From positions 1 through 64,000 of the forward strand of contig NZ_BONQ01000050.1 in assembly GCF_016862795.1 (NCBI RefSeq): DNA of 64,000 nt. The letters run 5' to 3'. Source of the DNA: Dactylosporangium siamense. Its GTDB lineage: Bacteria > Actinomycetota > Actinomycetes > Mycobacteriales > Micromonosporaceae. Made by a program: the position numbers and the translations under genes. Positions 1-8,286 of this stretch are shown piece by piece. The notes below the pieces were generated by a model, which worked only from the letters and a program-made list of their open reading frames with translations, made no database searches and was not told the DNA's origin. Positions within the stretch are counted from its first letter, which is position 1, and each line of letters begins with the position of its first letter.

Positions 1-361
1 GGGCGCCCGGGTCGAAGCGCCGCGAGCCGGTCAGCGCCAGCAGGACCTCGCGGGCAAGTCCGGAGGCGAGGAACACCGCCGGGCGGGCGGGCGCGCGCCG
101 GGCCAGTGCCACCGGCAGGAACACGATCCGCATGTCGGTGTCGCCGTGTGCGCGGTGGTGGTGCATGGACGAGGCGGGGACCCAGGCGACCCGGTTGGCC
201 GGGACGACCCAGGTGCCGTCCTCGGTGTGGACGGTCAGGACGCCGCTCGCCGCGTACACCAGATGCCCGCGTGGATGGGAGTGCGTCGGGCTGGTCGAGC
301 CGGACGGCCACAGGTGCGCGCCCCCGGACGGCCAGATCCGGGATTGGCGGGCTACGGGCAT
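1..361 (-). CDS. AraC-type transcriptional regulator, N-terminal cupin part (runs off window edge)
   Basis: Reading leftward from an ATG at 361 there is an open frame of about 120 codons that continues past the window start. It encodes a cupin-like sensor half: a His-rich segment (PTHSHPRGHLVYA), a beta-rich stretch (GVLTVHTEDGTWVVP), then RVAWVPASSMHHH, the pattern of the arabinose-binding-like fold at the N-terminus of AraC/XylS regulators. The C-terminal double helix-turn-helix would lie outside the window, so the AraC assignment is from the sensor half only; a plain cupin protein is the alternative. It is divergent from the oxidoreductase at 417 with 55 bases between starts, so it probably controls that gene. 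Confidence 0.7.
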   Translation of the reverse strand, partial: MPVARQSRIWPSGGAHLWPSGSTSPTHSHPRGHLVYAASGVLTVHTEDGTWVVPANRVAWVPASSMHHHRAHGDTDMRIVFLPVALARRAPARPAVFLASGLAREVLLALTGSRRFDPGA

Positions 362-416
362 GACTCGGCATTCTATCGGTAGGCGGCCACCAGCCCCGGC
401 GGCGACAGTTCAGGAC

Positions 417-1412
417 ATGCGAACGACGATGCGAGCGGCCGTCTGCGTCCGGGCCGGCGGCCCCGAGGTCCTGGAAATCCGTGAACTGGCGATGCCCGCG
501 GTGCGGGAAGGCTGGAGCCTGGTGCGGGTGATGGCCGCCGGCCTCAACCGGTCGGAGCTGCGCACCCGGCAAGGGCACTCACCGGGCGTCAGCTTCCCGC
601 GGGTGCTGGGGATCGAGTGCGTCGGCGTCATCGCCGACCCGGCCGGCACCGCGCTGCCGGCCGGCACGACCGTCGCGGCGGTGATGGGGGAGATGGGCCG
701 GGCCTTCGACGGCGGTTACGCCGAGTACGCGCTGCTGCCGGACGCGCTGCTCATGCCCGTGACCACCACGTTGCCCTGGGAGGTGCTGGCGGCGCTGCCG
801 GAGACGTACCTGACCGCCCAGGGCGCGTTGGACGCCCTGGGCCTCCAGTCAGGGGATCGGTTGCTCATCCGCGGCGGCACGTCGTCGGTGGGCCTGGCCG
901 CCGCGTCGATCGCGCATGCGCATGGCGTCGAGATCGCGGCGACGACCCGGCGGCCGGAGAAGGCCGCCGCGCTGGCCGCGGCCGGTGCCGACCATGTCCT
1001 CCTGGACGGGTCCGGGTCGCTGCGCACGCCGTGGCCCGACGGCCCGAGCCACGTCCTGGAGCTCGTCGGCGCGAGGACGGTCGTCGACTCGCTGCGCCTG
1101 GTCCGCCGGGGCGGGACGGTCTGCGTGGCCGGTTCCCTCAGCGGATGGCAGGTCCCGGATTTCGAGCCGATCGCGATGATCCCCTCAGGGACCCGGCTGA
1201 CCGCCTTCCACAGCGACGACCTCAAGGGCGCCGCGGGTGCGGCCGTGCTCCAGCGGATCGTCCGCAACGTCGAGGCCGGCGTGTACCGGCCGAACATCGA
1301 CGCGGTCTTCGGCCTGGACCACATCGTCGCGGCCCACCGGCACATGGAGGACAACCGGGCCACCGGCAAGGTGGTGCTGCTGCCCGGCGACGATCACAAA
1401 GCGCTGCCGTAG
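417..1412 (+). CDS. Zinc-independent quinone oxidoreductase / MDR-family NADP-binding alcohol dehydrogenase
   Basis: 331-residue medium-chain dehydrogenase/reductase. The N-terminal GroES-like domain (about 1-125) contains VMAAGLNRSELRTRQGHSP and LGIECVGVIADP, as in NADPH:quinone reductases, and lacks the Cys/His ligands of zinc alcohol dehydrogenases. The Rossmann part begins near residue 145 with LIRGGTSSVGLAAASIAHA, matching the GxxxVG nucleotide-binding loop. Predicted cytosolic NADPH-dependent reduction of quinones or enones. The ATG at 417 is chosen because the domain begins immediately after it; in-frame upstream codons translate to low-complexity sequence antisense to the divergent AraC-like gene. 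Probable target of that regulator. Substrate unknown. Confidence 0.85.
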   Translation: MRTTMRAAVCVRAGGPEVLEIRELAMPAVREGWSLVRVMAAGLNRSELRTRQGHSPGVSFPRVLGIECVGVIADPAGTALPAGTTVAAVMGEMGRAFDGGYAEYALLPDALLMPVTTTLPWEVLAALPETYLTAQGALDALGLQSGDRLLIRGGTSSVGLAAASIAHAHGVEIAATTRRPEKAAALAAAGADHVLLDGSGSLRTPWPDGPSHVLELVGARTVVDSLRLVRRGGTVCVAGSLSGWQVPDFEPIAMIPSGTRLTAFHSDDLKGAAGAAVLQRIVRNVEAGVYRPNIDAVFGLDHIVAAHRHMEDNRATGKVVLLPGDDHKALP

Positions 1413-1464
1413 CCGCCGGCCAGGATGTCCGCGGCCTCCCGTACCGAATCCTTACCTAGCGGCA

Positions 1465-1500
1465 TTGACGTTGACGGATGGGTGGCCCCTATCGTAGGGG
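1465..1500 (+). promoter_or_regulatory. Promoter/operator region of the glucanase operon
   Basis: Upstream of the GH16 gene there is a direct repeat of TTGACG (1465-1470 and 1471-1476), a consensus-like -35, followed by TATCGT (1490-1495). TATCGT lies inside a perfect inverted repeat CCCCTA-TCG-TAGGGG (1486-1500). The spacing to the first -35 is 19 bases, slightly long. An inverted repeat over the -10 is typical of repressor control. The regulator is unknown and the assignment is inference. Confidence 0.4.
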
Positions 1501-1560
1501 AAACTCCCTGCCCAGTTGGCGGCCGAGGCGGGACGGCCTTCAGCATGGTGGGAGAGGACT

Positions 1561-2478
1561 ATGGCAATGCAACATCGGCGGCTGAGCAGAGCCGCGGCAG
1601 TCGTCAGTCTGCTGGTTGCGGGAGCCACGGGCGCCGCAGCGCCCGGATCCGTTGCGAGCGCGGCGATCCCGGCCCCGCCCGCGGGCTTCACCCAGCTCTG
1701 GAGCACCGACTTCGACGGCCCGGCCGACACGGGTGTCGACACCGGCGCCTGGCAGTACGACAGCGGTCCGGGCAGCAGCTTCGGCACCGGCGAGATCGAG
1801 ACCATGACCAGCAGCACGCAGAACGTGTACCGCGACGGCAGCGGCCACCTGGTGCTCAAGGCGAGGCACGCGGGCAACGACCCGGCCGGCGGCTGGACCT
1901 CGGGGAGGATCGAGACCAAGGCGACCTTCGGCGCGGGCGCCGGGGGAGTACTGCTGGTCAAGGCCGCGATCTGGCAGCCGGACGTGACCAGGGCCAACGG
2001 CGCGGGTTACTGGCCGGCGTTCTGGATGCTCGGCTCCACGCTGCGCACCGGCACCCCGTGGCCGACGTCCGGCGAGGTCGACATCATGGAGGACGTCAAC
2101 GGCCGCAGCTCCGTCTTCGGGACGTTCCACTGCGGCACGAACCCCGGCGGCCCGTGCAACGAGTCCACCGGCATCGGCAGCGGCGAACGTGCCTGCAACG
2201 GCTGCCAGACCGGCTATCACACCTACGCGGTGCAGATCGACCGTTCGGTCCAGCCGGAACAGATCCGCTGGTACCGCGACGGCACCAACTACTTCACCGT
2301 CACCGCGACCCAGGTGCCGGCCGCGACCTGGGCGAACGCGGTGCACCATCCGTTCTTCATCATCCTCGACCTCGCCATCGGCGGCGGCTTCCCGGGTGCG
2401 TTCGGCGGTGGCCCGAACGCCGCCACGGCCGGCGGGCACGCCATGAAGGTCGACTACGTCGCCGTCTACCGGAAGTAG
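1561..2478 (+). CDS. Secreted glycoside hydrolase family 16 (beta-1,3/1,4-glucanase)
   Basis: 305-residue exported endo-beta-glucanase. It starts at ATG 1561 behind a GGGAGAGG ribosome-binding site. A Sec signal peptide with a hydrophobic core (AAAVVSLLVAGATGAAAP) ends near residue 35. The GH16 catalytic signature GEVDIMEDVNG lies at about residue 171; its two glutamates flanking the aspartate are nucleophile and acid/base in the ExDxxE arrangement. Further GH16 features are GYWPAFWMLG before it and YRDGTNYFTV and IGGGFPGAF after it. No carbohydrate-binding module is attached. Eight bases separate it from the GH64 gene, so the two are co-transcribed and together would degrade beta-1,3-glucan such as fungal wall or laminarin. 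Confidence 0.92.
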   Translation: MAMQHRRLSRAAAVVSLLVAGATGAAAPGSVASAAIPAPPAGFTQLWSTDFDGPADTGVDTGAWQYDSGPGSSFGTGEIETMTSSTQNVYRDGSGHLVLKARHAGNDPAGGWTSGRIETKATFGAGAGGVLLVKAAIWQPDVTRANGAGYWPAFWMLGSTLRTGTPWPTSGEVDIMEDVNGRSSVFGTFHCGTNPGGPCNESTGIGSGERACNGCQTGYHTYAVQIDRSVQPEQIRWYRDGTNYFTVTATQVPAATWANAVHHPFFIILDLAIGGGFPGAFGGGPNAATAGGHAMKVDYVAVYRK

Positions 2479-2486
2479 GGCTGATC

Positions 2487-3380
2487 ATGTCGTTCCTGAC
2501 CCGCACCGCCGCGCTCACCTGTGCCGCGGTCGCCGGCACGCTGCTCGCGGCGCCGGCATCCGCCGCGGCGGACTTCTGGGGCCCGACCACGGGCATCCCG
2601 GTGTCGAATCGCGTCATGACGTTCAAGGTGCTCAACCGCACCAACGGCCAGTATCCGGACAGCAAGGTCTACTGGACGTTCAACGGCCAGACCCGATCGA
2701 TCGCCGAGCAGCAGTTCGTCGACGTCCCGGTCATCGCCGCGGCGCGGATGTACTTCCACCTCGGCGCGCCGGACAGCCAGTACTCCGACTTCATCGAGCT
2801 CAACACCACGGCCGCGTGGATCGGCGTCAACACCACCCGGGTCGACGGGTTCGGCCTCAAGCTCGCCCTGCGCGTGCACACCAAGGGCGGCCAGGAAGCG
2901 ACGGTCGGCGAGACCCAGGCCGTCTTCGCGCAGGGCCGCGACTCCACGTTCCAGGAGTTCGTCACCGCGATGCCGGCGCAGTTCAAGCACCTCGCCCAGG
3001 CGCCGTTGCGGATCATCGCCCCGAGCCGGTCCGCCGCGTTCCAGCCCGGCGGCCAGTACCAGAACTACTTCAAGAGCTACACGTCATCGCTGGGCTACAA
3101 CGTCTCCACGAGCGACGTCTTCGGTTGCGCCGGCTCCCTGGCGTCCAACGCGGCCCTGTGTGGCGCCCTCAACCGGCACGTCGCCCAGCTCCCGCAGGCA
3201 CAGTGGGCCGACGTCGGCCGGTTCTACCAGAGCGCGCCGGCCAACTACTACGCCCGGTTCTGGCACAACCACGCGGTCGGGAACAAGGCGTACGGCTTCC
3301 CCTACGACGATGCCGCCGACCAGTCCAGTTTCGTCGCGTTGAACAATCCGCAGTACATGCTCATCGCGGTCGGCTGGTAG
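2487..3380 (+). CDS. Secreted glycoside hydrolase family 64 beta-1,3-glucanase
   Basis: 297-residue exported protein with an N-terminal signal peptide (TCAAVAGTLLAAPASAAA). The mature part resembles GH64, the thaumatin-like-fold beta-1,3-glucanases that release laminaripentaose: NRTNGQYPDSKVYWTFNGQT near the N-terminus, ARMYFHLGAPDSQYSDFIE, NTTRVDGFGLKLALRVH (the VDGFGLP-type segment), YTSSLGYN, and AYGFPYDDAADQSSFV near the C-terminus. It consists of the catalytic domain only. Translation starts 8 bases after the GH16 stop, and the operon ends in a hairpin at 3402-3428. The pair probably gives a lytic beta-1,3-glucan-degrading system. Confidence 0.9.
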   Translation: MSFLTRTAALTCAAVAGTLLAAPASAAADFWGPTTGIPVSNRVMTFKVLNRTNGQYPDSKVYWTFNGQTRSIAEQQFVDVPVIAAARMYFHLGAPDSQYSDFIELNTTAAWIGVNTTRVDGFGLKLALRVHTKGGQEATVGETQAVFAQGRDSTFQEFVTAMPAQFKHLAQAPLRIIAPSRSAAFQPGGQYQNYFKSYTSSLGYNVSTSDVFGCAGSLASNAALCGALNRHVAQLPQAQWADVGRFYQSAPANYYARFWHNHAVGNKAYGFPYDDAADQSSFVALNNPQYMLIAVGW

Positions 3381-3401
3381 GCGCGCAGCCTCTGCCGAAA
3401 G

Positions 3402-3428
3402 GGCGGGGCAGGCCGGTCCTGTCCCGCC
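3402..3428 (+). terminator. Hairpin terminator after glucanase operon
   Basis: GGCGGGGCAGG (3402-3412) pairs with CCTGTCCCGCC (3418-3428), an 11-base stem with one G-T pair and a 5-base loop, 21 bases after the GH64 stop. There is no U-tract, as usual in high-GC actinobacteria. The 126 bases from 3429 to 3554 hold nothing I can recognise. Confidence 0.55.
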
Positions 3429-3554
3429 GGCGTTGTTGACGACGTGGCCCGCCTCGCCGAAGCCCTGGCGGCGAACTCCCCGTATTCGGCGAGCACGGCA
3501 TCCCGGCGCTTGCCCGGTAACGGCGCTGTCGATCGGGGCGCTCCTGAGCGTCGA

Positions 3555-4127
3555 TCAGCTGTCGCGTCCGCGGGCGTGTTCCTCCCGCTGCTGGCGGGCC
3601 AGCTCCGGCGGCGTCGACCACAGCGCGACGTCGATGGCCGCCATGCCCAGGTCGCGTCGGGCGGCGTTGAGGAATGCCTGCTCCGACGGCTGGAAGGTGC
3701 GGAAGCTCAAGTCCGGGACGATGCCGTCCGGGCTGTTCGCCCGGTCGATCGCGAAGCGGAGGACGGCGACGCGAAGCTCGCGGGCCTGCTCCGCGACGTC
3801 CGGCGAGCTGGTCACCATGAGCAGGTCCGCGGAGGCGGCCTCGACGGCCTGGCGCAGCGCGGCACCGTCGCCGGACAGCTTCGGCACGACGAGCCGACCG
3901 TCCGGCGACCGGATCACATCAACCGGGTTCGCGGGCTGCTTGAGGTAGTCGACGAACTGGCGGCACGCGGTGAGATAGCGCGAATAGGCGCGCCGGAGCT
4001 CTTCGCGTTCGCGGTGCCGCTGCTCGGCCTGCGCCTTCTGCCGCTCGTTGCGCAGCGTCAACCATGAACCCAGCCAGACGCCGATCAACGCGACCAGCGG
4101 ACCCATGACGGCGACGAAGGCATTCAT
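3555..4127 (-). CDS. Small membrane-anchored coiled-coil protein (family member 1 of 3)
   Basis: 190 residues of unknown function. One N-terminal membrane segment (residues about 3-23, VAVMGPLVALIGVWLGSWLT) is followed by a highly charged helix (RNERQKAQAEQRHREREELR) and an all-alpha cytosolic domain including RRAYSRYLTACRQFVDYL. The same plan (short N-terminus, one membrane helix, charged coiled coil, R-x-x-Y-x-R/x-Y-L-like helix, about 175-190 residues) recurs at 30023-30550 and 42118-42642. The gene stands alone between the glucanase operon and a P450 remnant. The topology (in-membrane anchor with cytoplasmic tail) is inferred from the positive residues after the helix. Confidence 0.7.
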   Translation of the reverse strand: MNAFVAVMGPLVALIGVWLGSWLTLRNERQKAQAEQRHREREELRRAYSRYLTACRQFVDYLKQPANPVDVIRSPDGRLVVPKLSGDGAALRQAVEAASADLLMVTSSPDVAEQARELRVAVLRFAIDRANSPDGIVPDLSFRTFQPSEQAFLNAARRDLGMAAIDVALWSTPPELARQQREEHARGRDS

Positions 4128-4183
4128 ACGGCGGCCACTGTATCGACGGACTCGCGGGTCAAGCCATCGGCCGGTGGTGTCCG

Positions 4184-4616
4184 ATGAGTGACTCGACGAT
4201 CGCCCTCGACGGGGCGGAGCACGCCCGCCGCCGGCGCATCCACAACCGGTTCTTCGGCCCCGCCGCCAGCGCGCACTACGGCCGCATCGTCGAGCCGATC
4301 GCCCAGCGGACCTTCGGTGACCTGGCCGGTCCCGGGCCGGTGGACCTGGTCAGTGCGGCCATCGCCGAGTACCCGATGCAGGTGTTCATGGCGTTGCTCG
4401 GCGTGCCGGACGACCTCGGCGCGCAGGGTCTCCGGTGGGTCCGGGCCATCATGGCTCGCCGCGCCGATGGACCCGACGCTCGTCGAGCCGGGCACCGCGG
4501 CGTTCGCCGAGCCGGGCACCGCGGCGTTCGCCGAGCCGGGCGAACTGTCGTTCCATTACAGCGCCCGCGGCTTCCCGCAGCACGGGACCGAAGCGTTGTG
4601 GGTCCTCACGGCGTAG
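4184..4616 (+). pseudogene. Cytochrome P450 fragment, truncated and frameshifted
   Basis: From ATG 4184 the frame reads ALDGAEHARRRRIHNRFFG, the C-helix region of bacterial P450s (consensus like DPPEHTRLRRLVNRAF), and continues to the D/E-helix-like EYPMQVFMALLGVPDDL. After about 4450 the sensible reading (APMDPTLVEPGTAAFAE) continues in the next frame, so a frameshift is present. It then enters a 24-base tandem duplication and stops at 4616. The oxygen-binding I-helix, ExxR and haem-Cys regions are all absent. It is a decayed remnant, unrelated in position to the intact P450 at 53395-54591. Confidence 0.65.
4485..4541 (+). repeat. 24-bp tandem repeat (2.4 copies) in P450 remnant
   Basis: Unit GAGCCGGGCACCGCGGCGTT + CGCC occurs at 4485-4508 and 4509-4532, with a partial third start at 4533. 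The unit length is a multiple of three and encodes EPGTAAFA repeatedly in one frame. It is one of several short in-frame tandem duplications in this window. Confidence 0.9.
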
Positions 4617-4700
4617 ACACGCGCGGCAGGTCCAGGATCCGGGCGCGGTGGGCAGCACCGCGACCCGGGTCACCGCACCCGAGGATTGCATTGATCGACC

Positions 4701-5231
4701 ATGATGGCTGGTGTGGAGACGCCCGTCGGATCGCGGTTCAGTGTGCTGCTCGCGGGGCTGGTGTGGGCGGTCGCGTCGAGCGCCCTGTTCTGGGTGTACG
4801 GGATGCCGCACGTGCGTGCCTCGTTCGGCTCCGGGCCGCCGGCGGGAACGGTCGTCGTCGCCGACTGCTGGGTGGGGCACGACTACGAAGGCAACGAGCT
4901 CGGCCGGTCCTGCGACGGTGAGTACACCCCGACCGGCGCGGACCGGCCGTCCGGGATCGAGCGCTTCAAGTCGAGCGACCTGCACCGTCCGGGGACCGTG
5001 CGGGAGGTGTGGAGCGCCGGGGGGACCCTGACCGAGCGGTACCCCGGCCGGATGGTGGCCGGGGGCGTGCTCGCGTTGAACGGGGCCATCGTCAGCTGGT
5101 CGCCGCTGGTCTGGCTGCTGTCCCCGTACGGGCGCAGGGCGGAGGCGGAGATCAGCGAGCTGGGGATGTTCTTCCTGCTGGCGTGGGTGGTGGTGGGCTG
5201 CCTGACCGCCTGCAGTTCGGCGTTCGTCTGA
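4701..5231 (+). CDS. Membrane protein of unknown function
   Basis: 176 residues, not recognised. A first membrane helix (about 13-34, SVLLAGLVWAVASSALFWVY) is followed by an extracytoplasmic segment with two cysteines (ADCWVGHDYEGNELGRSCDG, about residues 53-72) that could pair. A second helix lies near 113-132 (VAGGVLALNGAIVSWSPLVW) and a third near 152-171 (GMFFLLAWVVVGCLTACSS). Two adjacent ATGs (4701 and 4704) are possible starts. It converges on the MMPL gene, and the two share the terminator at 5235-5269. Confidence 0.65.
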   Translation: MMAGVETPVGSRFSVLLAGLVWAVASSALFWVYGMPHVRASFGSGPPAGTVVVADCWVGHDYEGNELGRSCDGEYTPTGADRPSGIERFKSSDLHRPGTVREVWSAGGTLTERYPGRMVAGGVLALNGAIVSWSPLVWLLSPYGRRAEAEISELGMFFLLAWVVVGCLTACSSAFV

Positions 5232-5234
5232 GTG

Positions 5235-5269
5235 CCGACGGCCCGGTCGCGTCGCGACCGGGCCGTCGG
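5235..5269. terminator. Strong bidirectional terminator between convergent genes
   Basis: CCGACGGCCCGGTCGC (5235-5250) and GCGACCGGGCCGTCGG (5254-5269) form a perfect 16-base stem with a 3-base loop. It lies 3 bases after the membrane-protein stop and 13 bases after the MMPL stop, so it can end transcription from both sides. Confidence 0.85.
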
Positions 5270-5282
5270 GTTCCGGCCGGAT

Positions 5283-7454
5283 TTACGGGTGCACGGCCGG
5301 GCCGGGCTCCTTCTCCAGGTCGACGGCGCCGCCGACCGGCTGGTGCGGTGCCGGCGCCCGGTCGCCGTGGCCGGGCCACCAGGCGGCGTGCCCGATGAGC
5401 GCGGTGAACGCCGGCACGAAGAAGAACGACATCACGAACGCCGACAGCACGATGCCGATCGCGACCGCGAAGCCCATCTGCTGCAGGAACGAGATGGGCG
5501 CCAGCATCAGCACCCCGAATGTGCCGGCGAGGATCAGGCCGGCCGCGGCCACGGTCGGGCCGCCGTGCTCGACGCCGAGCGCCGCCGCCTCGCGTGGCTC
5601 CTTGCCCTCCCGGGCCTCCTCCCGCAGCCGCGCGATCATCAGGATGTTGTAGTCGGTGCCGATCGCGACGACGAACAGGTACAGGATGATCGGCAGCTGG
5701 AACGTGACGCCCGGCTTGCCCTGGATGCCCTGGAACACGTACACCGTGGCGCCGAGCGTCGCGGCGAAGTTCAGCAGCACCGCGACCACCAGGTAGATCG
5801 GCGCGACGAGGCTGCGCAGCAGCAGGGCCAGGATGATCGCGATCAGTGCGGCGGCCACCGGCAGGATCACCGACAGGTCGCGGTTGTTGGCGGTGTTGAT
5901 GTCGGCGAACACCGCCGTCGTGCCGCCGACGAGTGCCTTCGTCCCGGCGGGTGCCCGGGCGTGCAGGTAGTCGCGCAGGTCGACGCGGACGAGCTCGATC
6001 GCCTCGTTCGACACGGGGTTCATGTTCAGCAGCACGTCGATGCGCACGACGTCCGGCCTGGAGCTGGGGATCGCGTCGCGCACCTGGCCGACGCCGGGCC
6101 CGCCCTTGGCCGCGGCCGAGAACTCGGTGATCGCCTGCTGGCTCAGCGGCGATCCGTCGGTGGTGGTCAGGTACACCTCGGTCGGTTGCGCGGCACCGGC
6201 CGCGAACGCGCGGCCCAGGTCCGCCTGTGCCTGGGCCGACTCGGTGTCCTGCGGGAAACCGGAGCTGAAGTCGTAGTCGGCCTTGTACATCAGCGTGCCA
6301 CCGGCCAGGGCGACCAGCACCAGGCCGGACACCACCGCGACGAGCGCCGGCCGGCGCGCGACCAGCGTGCCCAGCTTGCGCGAGATCGTCGCCTTCGGCG
6401 GGTGCTGCCACGCCTTGGACGGCCAGAACACGAACCGGCCGAGCTTCGACACGAGCGCCGGGATCAGCGTCAGCGATGTGATCAGCATGACGCCGACCGC
6501 GATCGCCAGGCCTGGGCCGAGCGAGCCGAAGAACCCGAGGGAGGCGAGCAGCAGCACCAGGAAGGCGACCACGACCGCGCCGGCCGCCGACGCGATGACC
6601 TCGCCGACCCGCTGCACCGACACGATCATCGCGGTCTGCTTGTCGTCGCCGGCGCGCAGCCGTTCGCGGTACCGGAACAGCAGGAACAGGATGTAGTCGG
6701 TGCCGATGCCGAAGAGGACGATCAGCAGGATCGTCTGCAGGTCCTGCCCGACGTTCCAGTCCAGGGCCTTGCCGACGGCCGCGATGATGCTGGTGGTCAC
6801 CTCCATCACGACGCCGATCACGACGATCGGCAGCAGCGCGGCGATCGGGCTGCGGAAGATGACCAGGATCAGGCCGACGATGAGCACGAACGTGGCGATG
6901 CCGACGATCGCGAAGGCGCTGTTGAACGTGTCCTCGTTGTCGACGTAGGACGCCACGTCGCCGCCGACGCGGGCGCTGAGCCCGGTGCCGTTGAGGTCCT
7001 CGGTGAGTGCGGTGCGCAGGCTGCGGATCGCCTCGAGCAGTGCCGGGTCGTCCGGGGTCGGGGCCTGCAGGCCCACGCTGATGAGCTGGATCGACTTGTC
7101 CGGCGCCAGCACCTGCGGCCCGGTGACGTAGCCCTCGGTGGCCTTGATGTTGCGGGCCTTGAGCTTGCCCGCCAGCGTGGTGACCGCGGCACTGTCCTGA
7201 TCGGACAGTGCGGCGCCGTCGGAGCGTTTGACCACGATCAGCGCGCTCGCGGTGGCCTGCTTGGCGAATGCCGTCTGGGACAGCTTGATCGCCTGGATCG
7301 ACTCGTACTTGGACGGAAGGAAGTCGCTCTGTTCCGCCGACGTGATGTCACTCAACGACGGCGAGAGCCCGATGATCGCGACCGATGCGACCAGCCAGCC
7401 GGCGATCACCCACCAGGCTCTGCGAACGACGAACCTACCCAACCAGCCGAACAT
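5283..7454 (-). CDS. MMPL-family (RND superfamily) transporter
   Basis: 723-residue inner-membrane exporter. The ATG at 7454 follows AGGGAGG. The first membrane helix comes immediately (RRAWWVIAGWLVASVAIIG), then an extracytoplasmic loop. There are two copies of a multi-helix MMPL half: the first includes IGVVMEVTTSIIAAVG and FGIGTDYILFLLFRYRE, the second VVAIGTDYNILMIARLREE, the paired GxxTDY segments that carry proton-relay residues in RND/MMPL pumps. The length is normal for actinobacterial MmpL-type proteins. It is the last gene of the RHH-DUF4097-ABC operon, which suggests joint export of a lipid, drug or envelope component. Substrate unknown. Confidence 0.9.
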   Translation of the reverse strand: MFGWLGRFVVRRAWWVIAGWLVASVAIIGLSPSLSDITSAEQSDFLPSKYESIQAIKLSQTAFAKQATASALIVVKRSDGAALSDQDSAAVTTLAGKLKARNIKATEGYVTGPQVLAPDKSIQLISVGLQAPTPDDPALLEAIRSLRTALTEDLNGTGLSARVGGDVASYVDNEDTFNSAFAIVGIATFVLIVGLILVIFRSPIAALLPIVVIGVVMEVTTSIIAAVGKALDWNVGQDLQTILLIVLFGIGTDYILFLLFRYRERLRAGDDKQTAMIVSVQRVGEVIASAAGAVVVAFLVLLLASLGFFGSLGPGLAIAVGVMLITSLTLIPALVSKLGRFVFWPSKAWQHPPKATISRKLGTLVARRPALVAVVSGLVLVALAGGTLMYKADYDFSSGFPQDTESAQAQADLGRAFAAGAAQPTEVYLTTTDGSPLSQQAITEFSAAAKGGPGVGQVRDAIPSSRPDVVRIDVLLNMNPVSNEAIELVRVDLRDYLHARAPAGTKALVGGTTAVFADINTANNRDLSVILPVAAALIAIILALLLRSLVAPIYLVVAVLLNFAATLGATVYVFQGIQGKPGVTFQLPIILYLFVVAIGTDYNILMIARLREEAREGKEPREAAALGVEHGGPTVAAAGLILAGTFGVLMLAPISFLQQMGFAVAIGIVLSAFVMSFFFVPAFTALIGHAAWWPGHGDRAPAPHQPVGGAVDLEKEPGPAVHP

Positions 7455-7482
7455 TGACGCCTCCCTGCATCGTGGTTTCGAG

Positions 7483-8286
7483 TTATCGGGTCGACTCGCG
7501 ATTGAACAGCTTCTTGGCCCAGAGATAGCCGCCGAGCGTGATGGCGGCGCACCAGCCGATGGCGATGACCGCATTGTTCCCGATCGGGGTGCCCATCAGC
7601 AGCCCGCGAATCGTTTCGATGAGCGGTGTGAACGGCTGGTACTCGGCGAACCAGCGCAGGGCGGTGGGCATCGAGTCGGTCGGGACGAACCCGCTGCCGA
7701 GGAACGGCAGCAGGATCAGCGGCAGGCCGACGTTGCTCGACGACTCGACGGACTTGCTGGACAGGCCGAGCGCGACCGACAGCCAGATGAACGCGAACGC
7801 CATCATCACCAGCACACCGGCGAGGGCCAGCCACTCGACCGGGCTCGCCGTCGGGCGGAAGCCGATGAGCAGCGCGACGCCGAGGACCGCGGTGATGGCG
7901 AGCACCGCCTGGATGAGGCTGCCGAGGACGTGTCCGGTGAGGACGGAGACGCGCGCTATCGCCATGGTGCGGAACCGGTCGATGATGCCCTCGGTCATGT
8001 CCATCGCGACCGAGATCATGGTGCCCTGCACGATGGAGGTGATCGTCATCAGGATGATCGCGGGGGTCACGTAGTTGATGTACTCCGCCCGCCCACCGGC
8101 GGCGCCGTCTCCAGCGCCGCCGAGCCCCGCGCCGAGCGTGCCACCGAAGACGTAGACGAACAGCAGCAGGAAGACGATCGGCATCGCGACCAGCATCACC
8201 GTGAGCGACGGATACCGCATCATGCGGATCAGCTGGCGGCGCAGCATCGTCGCGGAGTCGGCGAGCGCATAGGACACCGTGCTCAT
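7483..8286 (-). CDS. ABC-2 type exporter permease (DrrB-like)
   Basis: 267 residues with about six membrane helices: MLVAMPIVFLLLFVYVFGG, a long segment beginning INYVTPAIILMTITSIVQG, SVLTGHVLGSLIQAVLAIT, LAGVLVMMAFAFIWLSVALG, NVGLPLILLPFLGSGFVP and a C-terminal helix. The phrase MPTALRWFAEYQPFTPLIE is characteristic of the DrrB/NodJ permease group. The ATG overlaps the stop of the ATPase gene by 4 bases (ATGA at 8283-8286), so translation is coupled. It forms the membrane half of an exporter with the ATPase just upstream and lies 28 bases before the MMPL gene. Confidence 0.9.
   Translation of the reverse strand: MSTVSYALADSATMLRRQLIRMMRYPSLTVMLVAMPIVFLLLFVYVFGGTLGAGLGGAGDGAAGGRAEYINYVTPAIILMTITSIVQGTMISVAMDMTEGIIDRFRTMAIARVSVLTGHVLGSLIQAVLAITAVLGVALLIGFRPTASPVEWLALAGVLVMMAFAFIWLSVALGLSSKSVESSSNVGLPLILLPFLGSGFVPTDSMPTALRWFAEYQPFTPLIETIRGLLMGTPIGNNAVIAIGWCAAITLGGYLWAKKLFNRESTR

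Noticed and set aside
5232-7457. Long rightward open frame (741 codons) opposite the MMPL gene
   Set aside because: Composition is Arg/Asp/Gln/His-rich with no fold; it is the antisense shadow of a clear MMPL gene at high GC.
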